NCBI RefSeq assembly: GCF_019279795.1
Contig: NC_056745.1
Location: 509,207,716 to 509,271,715 of the forward strand
Direction: 5' to 3'
Origin: Protopterus annectens
Lineage: Eukaryota; Chordata; Ceratodontiformes; Protopteridae
Length of the DNA stretch: 64,000 bases
Both the position numbers and the translations under genes were made by a program. Positions 54,382 through 61,363 of this stretch are shown one piece after another. Each line of letters starts with the position of its first letter. The stretch's first letter is position 1. The notes beneath the pieces were generated by a model that was not told the origin of the DNA, searched no databases, and worked only from the letters and a program-made list of their open reading frames with translations.

Positions 54382-54675
54382 CGTTTAGTGCAAGAAACAA
54401 GGGTCCCCAATGGGGTACTTGGCTTTAGATATTTTCAGCTGAAATTCAAACTTTGGTAGCGACCGACCGGCACACATGCAAACTGCTTCTGCTACGGGCT
54501 CCACGGCAAGAAAGACTGATGTAATGATGTCTGCTGCCTTGCTTTATAGCACTGACAACCTGAAATCAGACTACAGGCGACTGCAGCCAATGCAGAAAAA
54601 CACGGACTCTGGTATTCGGGGCAGCCGAGGGATAACCCACAGGTGATGACTGCAACAGTGAAACACGAAGAACAT

Positions 54676-54890
54676 CCATAAATTCACTCCCTGAGGTGGC
54701 ACCCATGTCCCTCATGGACAGGGGGCAGCTGGTACTGATCACAGATTTGCTCTGTAAACAATCAAATCATCTTACAATGGTCAACTAGGGAACAATCTAA
54801 CAGTGGTCAATTAGGGAACACTGAAGTTACATGGCTAGGCTTGAAAAGGCCTTGCGGCCATTAGCCTAGTAACCTCCTATGACCACAAAT
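54676..54890 (+). mobile_element. CR1-a 3' end
   Basis: Continues the CR1-a C-terminus after DIRS E. It ends with GGCTAGGCTTGAAAAGGCC, then TTAGCCTAGTAACCTCCTATGACC. The same block, inverted, ends CR1-b at 29218-29270, so the 3' terminus of the family is defined by two copies. Confidence 0.8.
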
Positions 54891-55032
54891 CATCCCTGTT
54901 TCACGACCTCTGTAGCCGCAGACCCAAATACCTCATCTGGGTTAAGTGGAGAATTAAGAATTTCAGACCTCAAACCAGAAAAATTCTGATTACATAACCA
55001 AACAAACCTTCAACACCACATTGTCAGTACAA
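54891..55032 (+). other. Unassigned flank of CR1-a
   Basis: Short sequence with no recognised feature, between the CR1-a 3' end and the gag-like remnant. Confidence 0.3.
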
Positions 55033-55374
55033 TCACACACACATAAAAAAGCATGTTGAAAAACGAGTCCAGCTACAAACACTCTGGCTCAAATATGACC
55101 TACCTTCTACAGATAACGAAGCAGCAAATTCTCCCAAGCTACAGGCACATTTTAATACATACTTCCATATATAGCCCTGACAATTCAAGATCCCAAAGGC
55201 TAACACAGTTAAAGCAAATAGTCTCTTACCTTGTTTGTCTAACAACTTGCCCTCCTTATCAGGAGGTACTGGGTTAGACAAAGTCAAACATTTCTTGTTA
55301 GCTGCTGGAGTTACTGCAGCAGGAATAGCTGACAACTGAGAACAGACGTTGAAAGAGTCTTCAAGAGCTGTCAA
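55033..55374 (-). pseudogene. DIRS-like gag remnant
   Basis: A 113-codon frame with SNPVPPDKEGKLLDKQGKRLFALTVLAFGILNCQGYI matches the gag segment NPLPSERESRALERWGKEVYTS..RVLNCQF of DIRS B. It is a diverged family. The rest of the frame has no recognisable motif. It may be the continuation of DIRS I on the far side of CR1-a, since both are minus-strand DIRS and gag is the part missing from I, but no junction proves this. Confidence 0.5.
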
Positions 55375-55401
55375 AATGGGAGGAATAGGTGTGAAATTAG
55401 C

Positions 55402-55547
55402 TTCTGACTAAAGTTTACAGTCTGGCAATTTTCAGTTTACCAAAGAATACTTAACCCAGTGTTACTGAACTTACTGTACTGGTAATCAAGTTTCTTCTCT
55501 GGCTACAATATGGATAATATTCCTGGTCCTGCTGTTTCCACTCTGCT
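55402..55547 (+). repeat. Left arm of a perfect 146-bp inverted repeat
   Basis: Begins TTCTGACTAAAGTTTACAG and ends TTTCCACTCTGCT. By eye every base matches the reverse complement of 56239-56384. The loop is 691 bp. Nothing coding is recognised in the arm. The identity contrasts with the decay of all neighbouring elements. Confidence 0.9.
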
Positions 55548-55658
55548 CCTATGCAAAAACATCCCAAATACCAGAGTCAGTGTTTTTCTGCATTGGCATT
55601 ACAAAAATCTGCCCAATATTGGTGAAGTCCCTGTTTGCTCCTATGCAAAAACATCCCA
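55544..55658 (+). repeat. Short direct repeat inside the inverted-repeat loop
   Basis: A 23-bp word (TGCTCCTATGCAAAAACATC and 3 more bases) occurs at 55544-55566 and 55636-55658. Between the two, CCAGAGTCAGTGTTTTTCTG and CATTGGC match a piece of the DIRS E terminal repeat (near 44650 and 54575). Confidence 0.7.
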
Positions 55659-56238
55659 GAGTCTAGCAGCAGTCTCAAAGGAAAAAAACAGGTCTATGAC
55701 TAAATTCAAGTTCACTACTTGACATGTTAAGAGTTCTGGACGATGGATTCCCAAACAGTCACCCCTGTTTGTCAGACTCCACATCCTCTGAAGATGCATG
55801 CTGTTCATCGGCAATACCTGCACTATAAACTGTGAAAAGGCAGATAGGCCCTGGAATTAACTGACTACAAAAAAACAAGTGGGAAAAGACAGAAAATCAG
55901 ACATATAGGAAAACAACCTTATCATCCGCCCTGTAATTAAGTTTTGGTTTCTTTTTTTTCTAGGAATATCCTTACTTGGAAAATGGCCACGAAACAGCCT
56001 TCTGTCCCCAGCAAAAGGTCTCTTCCCCCAGACAACCCTGTACCTAAAGAGCTTGGTTCTACCTGTAACAGGCACTGAAACAGCCTGTTAGAAAGTGTCT
56101 AACCCCCGGTCCACAGTGGCCATTACAGCTTCACCAGAAGGAGCATAGGTAATGGATAAGTAATCTGCAAAACCATCTTTGGCCACACTAGAGTCGTTAA
56201 CTATAGGCTGAAGCAATTAACTTTACTTTTTAGGTACA
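55659..56238 (+). other. Rest of the inverted-repeat loop
   Basis: No gene recognised. A CCTCTGAAGATGCATGC word near 55787 recalls the acidic gag segment of DIRS elements, but no open frame supports it. Confidence 0.3.
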
Positions 56239-56384
56239 AGCAGAGTGGAAACAGCAGGACCAGGAATATTATCCATATTGTAGCCAGAGAAGAAACTTGA
56301 TTACCAGTACAGTAAGTTCAGTAACACTGGGTTAAGTATTCTTTGGTAAACTGAAAATTGCCAGACTGTAAACTTTAGTCAGAA
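56239..56384 (-). repeat. Right arm of the 146-bp inverted repeat
   Basis: Exact reverse complement of 55402-55547 by eye. The flanks differ immediately outside both arms (AGC left, ACATC right), so the boundary of identity is sharp. No target duplication is seen next to the arms. Confidence 0.9.
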
Positions 56385-56815
56385 ACATCACAGAACATTT
56401 ATTACCTCAGAAATGAGAAAACATACTAAGCCTGTTAACAAGCAGACAAAAAAAAAACTAATACATTCCAACTGTAAAGACACAGTCGGAATAGTTAATA
56501 TTTTTAAAAGCGCTCAGTTTTCCACAGAAATTTGAAAAATAAGCCAAGTAAAAAAGCAAAAGCACATATGACCACTGGCACAACCTGGTACTCTAGCTGG
56601 AATACCACAATCGTGTTTTTGTTTTATATAAAGGTACATCAGAAATACCATAAATATTCAATTAAAAATATTACAGGAAGGGATCCCCAAAATGAGCCTC
56701 ATCTGTTAGGCAAGGAGCTTTTGACAAACTGCTGTTCATAAGAGAATCCAAGAGAGAGGTTTCTCCTTGAGAAGGCAGGAAATACTGAATATTTAACTTT
56801 CTCTGGTTGCTGATA
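56385..56815 (+). other. Unassigned interval before the Tc1 element
   Basis: AT-rich. A TTTAAAAGCGCTCAG word near 56503-56517 resembles the end of the PLE hammerhead motif, and a short frame VFLFYIKVHQKY near 56615 faintly recalls a GIY-YIG segment. Neither is strong enough to call. Confidence 0.3.
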
Positions 56816-56817
56816 TA

Positions 56818-57956
56818 CAGAGGATATAAACAGTGTACACACCCCTGTTAAAATGCCAAGTTTTTGATATATAAAAAAATGAGACCACAATAAATCTTTT
56901 CAAAACTTTTCCCACTTTTAATGTGACTTATAACCTGTACAATTCAATTGAAAAATAAAAATCTGTTAGGGGAAATATACAAAAACTAAAAAACCTACAA
57001 TAAAATGGTTGCATAAATGTGCACACCCTTAAACTAATACTTTGTTGAAGCACCTTTTGATTTAATTACAACTTTCAGTCTTGTTGGGTACACACCTGCC
57101 ATCAATTAAAGAGACTCTGATTAACCCCAAATAAAGTTCAGCTGTCCTAGTAAGATTTTCCTGACATTTTACTCAGTTACCTGCTACAGCAAGAGCCATG
57201 GTTTGCAGAGAGCTTACAAAACATCAAAGGGATCTCATTGTTGAAAGGTATCGGTCAGGAGAAGAATACAAAAAATTTCCACAGCATTGGCTATACCATG
57301 GAACACAGTGAAGACAGTCATCAAAAAGTGGAGAAAATATGGGACAACAGTGATGTTACAAAGAACTGTAGACATCCCTCCAAAACTGATGAAAAGACCA
57401 GACAAAAAACTGGTCAGGGAGGCTGCCAAGAGACCTACAGCAACACTGAAGGAACTGCAGGAATTTCTGGCAAGTACTGGTTGTGTACTACATGTGACAA
57501 CAATCTCCCTTATTCTCCATATGTCTGGGCTATGGGGGAGGGTTGCAAGAAGGAAGCCTTTTCTTACAGAAAAACATCCACACCCAGGAAAAATCTGCAA
57601 AGCAATACATCAAGTTTCTCAAAAGCATGTGGGAAAATGTGTTATGGTCTGATGAGAACAAGGTTGAACTTTTTGGCTACAATTCCAAAAGGTACGTTTG
57701 GTGCAAAAACACTTCACATCACCAAAAGAACACCATCCCCACAGTGCAGCATGGTGGTGACAGTATCATGCTTTGAGGTTGCTTTTCTTCAGCTGGAACT
57801 GGGGTTTTAGTCAAGGTGGAGGGAATTATGAACAGCTCCAAGTCCGTCACTTTTGGCCCAAAACCTTCAGGTGTCTGCTAGAAAATGGAAGATGAAGAGG
57901 AATTTCTCCTTTCAGCACAACAGTGACCCCAAGCATACATCCAAATCAAGAAAATA
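56818..57956 (+). mobile_element. Tc1-like DNA transposon, 3' part cut off by DIRS G
   Basis: The left terminal repeat starts CAGAGGATATAAACAGTGTA after a TA dinucleotide (56816-56817) and continues with CACCCCTGTTAAAATGCC, as in known vertebrate Tc1 elements. A degraded transposase follows from ATG at 57198. DIRS G interrupts it at 57957, and the remainder is not in the window because DIRS G and B run past its end. Confidence 0.88.
57198..57956 (+). pseudogene. Tc1 transposase, partial and frameshifted
   Basis: MVCRELTKHQRDLIVERYRSGE is the start of the helix-turn-helix DNA-binding part. Later frames give [27 protein letters not shown] (SDE carries the first catalytic Asp, about 57645), [15 protein letters not shown] and GCFSSAGTGVLVKVEGIMN. 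HNSDPKHTSKS near 57920 holds the second catalytic region. The region with the last Glu is missing. At least three frameshifts and several stops occur, so it is inactive. Confidence 0.88.
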
Positions 57957-58324
57957 AGAAGTTATGTACCTACCATAACGTTCCATGTTAGTTGTCTTCT
58001 CTCACCTTCTTTCTTGCTGGATGGGTTCGGCACTTGCTAAGCTCGAGAGCTAATTTTACCAGCTCGAGGCAACCCTATATCCCATGATGCAAGGCGTGAC
58101 TACCCAGATCTCATTTGGTAGCTATAGAAATATGCCCATTATCTTCTTCCAACAGAAGGAGAAGAAAGTAACCAAATGTGTAAACACAACACAGGGGAAC
58201 TAGTAAAACTAGTGACCACTCACAACTGGAGTCCATAGGAAGAATAAACTCGACCCCAGAGAAGAGTACAACTTCAAGGTCTGTCCAGGCTAGGGGAAAG
58301 GAGGGAGGGCAAGAAAGAAGCAGA

Positions 58325-58391
58325 GAAGACAACTAACATGGAACGCTATGGTAGGTACATAACTTCTTAATGTTAAGTTGTCAAACTCGCC
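58325..58391 (+). repeat. DIRS G internal complementary region
   Basis: GACAACTAACATGGAACGCT then ATGGTAGGTACATAACTTCT is the inverted left end. It meets AATGTTAAGTTGTCAAACTC, the right end as seen in DIRS H. The junction reads ACTTCTTA|ATGTTAAG. Confidence 0.8.
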
Positions 58392-58439
58392 TTCATTCTT
58401 GCTGGATGGGACCGTCCTAGCACCTCTATCCTGGGTGGC

Positions 58440-59340
58440 TCAATGGAACAGACTCTTGAGAACTGTGGAACCAAACCTAGCTCTGTCTCTGGAGGCCAAG
58501 TCCAATTTGTAATGTGAGACAAAGGTATGAGGCGTGGCCCAAGTGGCTGCTGCACAAATGGTGTCAATAGGTAGCCTAGCCTGAAAGGCTGTAGATGTGG
58601 CTAGGCCTCTAGTAGAATGTACCTTAGGTTTAGAGGGCAATTCTTTGCCCCTAAGGAGATAAACATGGGAAATGGTGGAAGAGAGCCATTTCAATAAGGT
58701 CACCTTGGAGACCGGGAGACCTTTTCTGTTTTCTGCATAAGAAAGAAAAAGCTGATCAGATTTTCTGAATTGTTTAGTTCTATCCAAATAGTATCTGAGC
58801 TGGCGATGAACATCCAAATAATGCAGTTTCTGTTCCGCTCTGTCCGAATACTTCGAGAAAAATACTGGAAGATCAATAGACTGGTTAAGATTCATCTGGG
58901 AAGCCACCTTGGGCAAAAAGGATGGATTTGTTCTTAGAGATACTCTAGCCTTGTGGAAAACCAAGTAGGGAGGTCGAACACAGAGAGCATGAAGTTCAGA
59001 CACTCTCCTAGCTGAAGTAATAGCCACCAGAAAAATTGTCTTCCAAGAGAGAAATTTTAAAGAGCATGTAAGCAGCCGGTTCGAAGGGGGGGGAGAATTA
59101 GGGATGTCAGCACTAAATTCAGGTCCCACTGCGGAGGAGGATCTTTAATTGGGGGCTTTAGTAGAAAGATATCCCTGAGAAAGGCTTTACAAAGCTTGTG
59201 AGACATTATATTCTGGTCCGCTAAGCCAACATGAAAATTTGAGATTGCTGCCAGCTGGACTTTGACTGTCGAAGAAGAAGAACCCGAATGAAAAATCTCA
59301 GCTAAGAAGTCCAAAACTGACTGAACTGGGGCAGTAAAGG
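58440..59340 (-). pseudogene. DIRS G tyrosine recombinase, catalytic core open
   Basis: The 229-codon frame 58440-59129 keeps every catalytic position: Arg in SARRVSELHAL, KVHSTRGLATSTAF (His and second Arg), TWATPHTF (Trp and His) and the nucleophile in FVSHYKLD. The N-terminal part (59129-59340: SVLDFLAEIFHSGSSSSTVKVQLAAISNFH) is out of frame because of a G-run at 59088-59095. The first part of the gene is lost to DIRS B. It is the least damaged catalytic core among the non-B copies. Confidence 0.88.
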
Positions 59341-59375
59341 GGTCTATGTCCCTGGACTTTGCCCAGAAGGAAAAA

Positions 59376-59595
59376 AGTACAGTTTTGTACCTACCATAAA
59401 TGTAGATGTCCGATAGGTATGCATCTGCAGTCATAACATATGGGTTGTCCTGCCTCAGGCAGCCCTTCGGTCGGCCGGATTCCAAAGTCTGGGTCTGGCC
59501 TCGGCTGATGTCGCACTTCACCCGACGTCACAGCTCCTGGGGTATAAAGGCATCAGCCGACGCCATCTTCCTCAGTGTTTCTTGCCCCAGATGCC
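59376..59595 (+). repeat. DIRS B left terminal repeat
   Basis: Matches DIRS A 3253-3470 with only a few changes (for example GCCTCAGGC for GCCTCGGGC), including the GGGGTATAAAGGC box and TTTCTTGCC. The low divergence shows that A and B are recent copies of one family. Confidence 0.85.
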
Positions 59596-59776
59596 AGGTG
59601 CCCTCTAGGAAGGCTAAATTTGGATAAATGCTGAAAATTCCAAACAGTAGCAAACAAAAAATATATATATACATATATACATACAACAAATACACCATAA
59701 TAGATTCCCCCAGCTAGCTGAAAGAGGGGTAAGCACCCTAGGAATACCACAGAGGGGTAGGAGGGTGGGTAATCCT

Positions 59777-59872
59777 GACTGCAGATGCATACCTATCGGA
59801 CATCTACATTTATGGTAGGTACAAAACTGTACTATGTCCTTCAAGGATGCATCTGCAGTCATAACATATGGG
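59777..59872 (+). repeat. DIRS B internal complementary region
   Basis: Inverted left end up to CAAAACTGTACT, then ATGTCCTTCAAGGATGCATC of the right end. It is the same as in DIRS A except for single bases. It lies just beyond the YR stop codon. Confidence 0.85.
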
Positions 59873-59905
59873 TAGAATACCATAGCCAAACTGGGGGAGG
59901 AGGCA

Positions 59906-61363
59906 CTAAGATAAAGATGGTGTAGTTAAGATCCCTTGTAGAACTGCAGTTGCAAAGCCTGCTCGGGATCTGGAGTATAAAGGAAGATTGTAATGCTTGG
60001 CAAATGTATGCACGGAGCTCCAAGTAGCAGCTTCTAAAATGTCTTTGGTAGCCACTCCTCGTAGAAAAGCTGTAGTGGTGGCTGTAGCCCTTGTGGAGTG
60101 AGGCCTGATATTTTCAGGAGTTGTCTTTCCATGAAAAGAGTAGCAGAATCGAATGCAATTTCCTATCCATTTTGAAATTGTGTGTTTGGAAATTGCTTTT
60201 CCTTGCACTCCTGTTGCATATGCTACCAGAAGCTGGTCAGTTTTTCTGCTGGTCTTAGTTCTGTCCAGGTAGTAGCGCAGTTGTCTATGTACATCCAAGG
60301 TGTGAAGTAGCTTTTCCCCCCTGTTCTGTGGGTTAGGGAAGAACGTAGGTAAATGAATAGCTTGGTTCAAGGATACCCTAGATATCACCTTTGGCATGAA
60401 AGTAGGATTGGTTCTCAGAGACACTCCATCCTGGTGAAAGATAAGGAAAGGCTGTACTGCCATTAATGCCTGTAACTCGGATACCCATCTTGCTGAAGTG
60501 ATTGCTAGAAGGAAGGCAGTTTTCCAAGATAAGAACTGTAAGTCTGCTGATGCAGCTGGTTCAAAGGGGGGAAGTGTTAATTTTTCCAGAACAAAATTGA
60601 GATCCCATGCAGGCAAAGGTGGTTTCCTTGGAGGTTTTACATTTTTGATCCCTCTTAGAAATTGTCTGAGGAGAGGTTGAGAGAAGATAGGAGGATCCAT
60701 GTTGTACTCTGCTGAAATTGCTGATGCATGAATCTTAATGGAAGAATAGGACAGGCCATTATGGAACAGCTCTGCTAAGTATTCTAGGATGTGTGCTAGG
60801 TTTGCAAGCGTGACATCTGTTCCCTTTGATGCACTCCAAATGAGGAATCTCTTCCATTTGGCTGAGTATGTTTTCCTTGTGGAGGGTCTGCGAGCCTCCA
60901 GGATAATGTCCTTGACTCTCTGAGATAAAGCAGGTTGGTTTTGTTTTATGCAATTTTCCAGGCAGTTAGCTGCAGTGTTTTCAAGTTTGGATGCAGGGTC
61001 TTGTAGTTGTTCAGTGTTAGAAGTAAAGGCCATAGAGGTAGAGGCCATGGGTTCGTCCGAGACATGCTTCTCAATAGCGGATACCAATGTTGCCTTGGCC
61101 GGTCTGGAGCTATTAGAATTACCTTTGGCTGTTCCTCCCTGATCTTCAGTAGAACTTTGTACATTAATGGGAGAGGTGGGAAGGCATAAACTGTCAGGGC
61201 CTTCCAGCTGAAAGAAAGGGAGTCCACTCTCCAGGCTTGTGGGTGGTATTCTCTTGAGCAGAATTTCTTCAGTTGGTGGTTGAGTGGGGAGGCGAACAGG
61301 TCTATTTCTGGCATTCCCCATTTCTTTGTTATGGTTTTGAAGATGTCTGGATGCAGCATCCAT
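59906..61363 (-). CDS. DIRS B tyrosine recombinase (open frame, catalytic Arg changed)
   Basis: A 485-codon open frame. The N-terminal 140 residues overlap the RT gene in another frame. The recombinase proper starts near VKDIILEARRPSTRKTYSAKW. Catalytic positions: His422 and Arg425 (HSTR), Trp448, His452 (SSVHTF) and Tyr458 (FAKHY) are present. The first catalytic Arg, in SARRVSEL of the other copies, is Trp293 here (SARWVSEL, codon 60485-60487). The enzyme should join circular DIRS DNA to the target, but this change would be expected to block strand cleavage. The start Met is not certain because of the overlap. Confidence 0.9.
   Translation of the reverse strand: MDAASRHLQNHNKEMGNARNRPVRLPTQPPTEEILLKRIPPTSLESGLPFFQLEGPDSLCLPTSPINVQSSTEDQGGTAKGNSNSSRPAKATLVSAIEKHVSDEPMASTSMAFTSNTEQLQDPASKLENTAANCLENCIKQNQPALSQRVKDIILEARRPSTRKTYSAKWKRFLIWSASKGTDVTLANLAHILEYLAELFHNGLSYSSIKIHASAISAEYNMDPPIFSQPLLRQFLRGIKNVKPPRKPPLPAWDLNFVLEKLTLPPFEPAASADLQFLSWKTAFLLAITSARWVSELQALMAVQPFLIFHQDGVSLRTNPTFMPKVISRVSLNQAIHLPTFFPNPQNRGEKLLHTLDVHRQLRYYLDRTKTSRKTDQLLVAYATGVQGKAISKHTISKWIGNCIRFCYSFHGKTTPENIRPHSTRATATTTAFLRGVATKDILEAATWSSVHTFAKHYNLPLYSRSRAGFATAVLQGILTTPSLS

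Larger units (their letters stand above)
44537..54675 (-). mobile_element. DIRS E: DIRS retrotransposon (family beta) containing DIRS F
   Basis: Left end AGTACAGTTGTGTACACTAACC (44537), right end GTGAAACACGAAGAACAT (to 54675). Without DIRS F (44868-49557) it is 5449 bp, near full length. It is inserted in the C-terminal part of CR1-a without a target duplication. The ICR is split by F. All three genes are recognisable but frameshifted. Its terminal repeat (CAGTGTTTTTCTGCATTGGC type) differs from C and F, so it is a separate beta subfamily. Confidence 0.9.
25040..54890 (+). mobile_element. CR1-a: CR1-type LINE, seen in three collinear pieces
   Basis: Plus-strand CR1 sequence runs through 25040-25882 (ORF1 end and start of the ORF2 endonuclease), 42193-44536 (rest of endonuclease, RT, C-terminus) and 54676-54890 (3' end, with GGCTAGGCTTGAAAAGGCC). 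The first gap is bounded by an imperfect 17-18 bp repeat, TAACTATA..TAAACCA (25865-25882 and 42193-42209), so 25883-42192 is one later insertion. The second gap is DIRS E with F inside. The coding sequence is heavily frameshifted. The left end is not resolved. Confidence 0.85.
57957..59375 (-). mobile_element. DIRS G: DIRS retrotransposon (family gamma), left part
   Basis: Left end AGAAGTTATGTACCTACCATAACG at 57957, ICR at 58325-58391, then YR. It shares its ends with DIRS H. DIRS B interrupts it at 59376 in the same orientation, so only the first 1.4 kb is visible and RT and gag are out of the window. Confidence 0.88.

Noticed and set aside
55402-56384. Calling the 146-bp inverted repeat the terminal repeats of a DNA transposon
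   Set aside because: No target duplication flanks the arms and no transposase remains in the loop, so the class is left open.
56503-56520. A fifth hammerhead-like motif (AAAAGCGCTCAG)
   Set aside because: Only the short 3' word is present. No CUGANGA, stem II or PLE coding sequence adjoins it convincingly.
3897-61363. Phage integrase or XerC/XerD-type genes, suggesting a prophage or integron
   Set aside because: The recombinases lie with RT-RNase H and gag between inverted repeats and an ICR, which is the DIRS arrangement, not a bacterial one.
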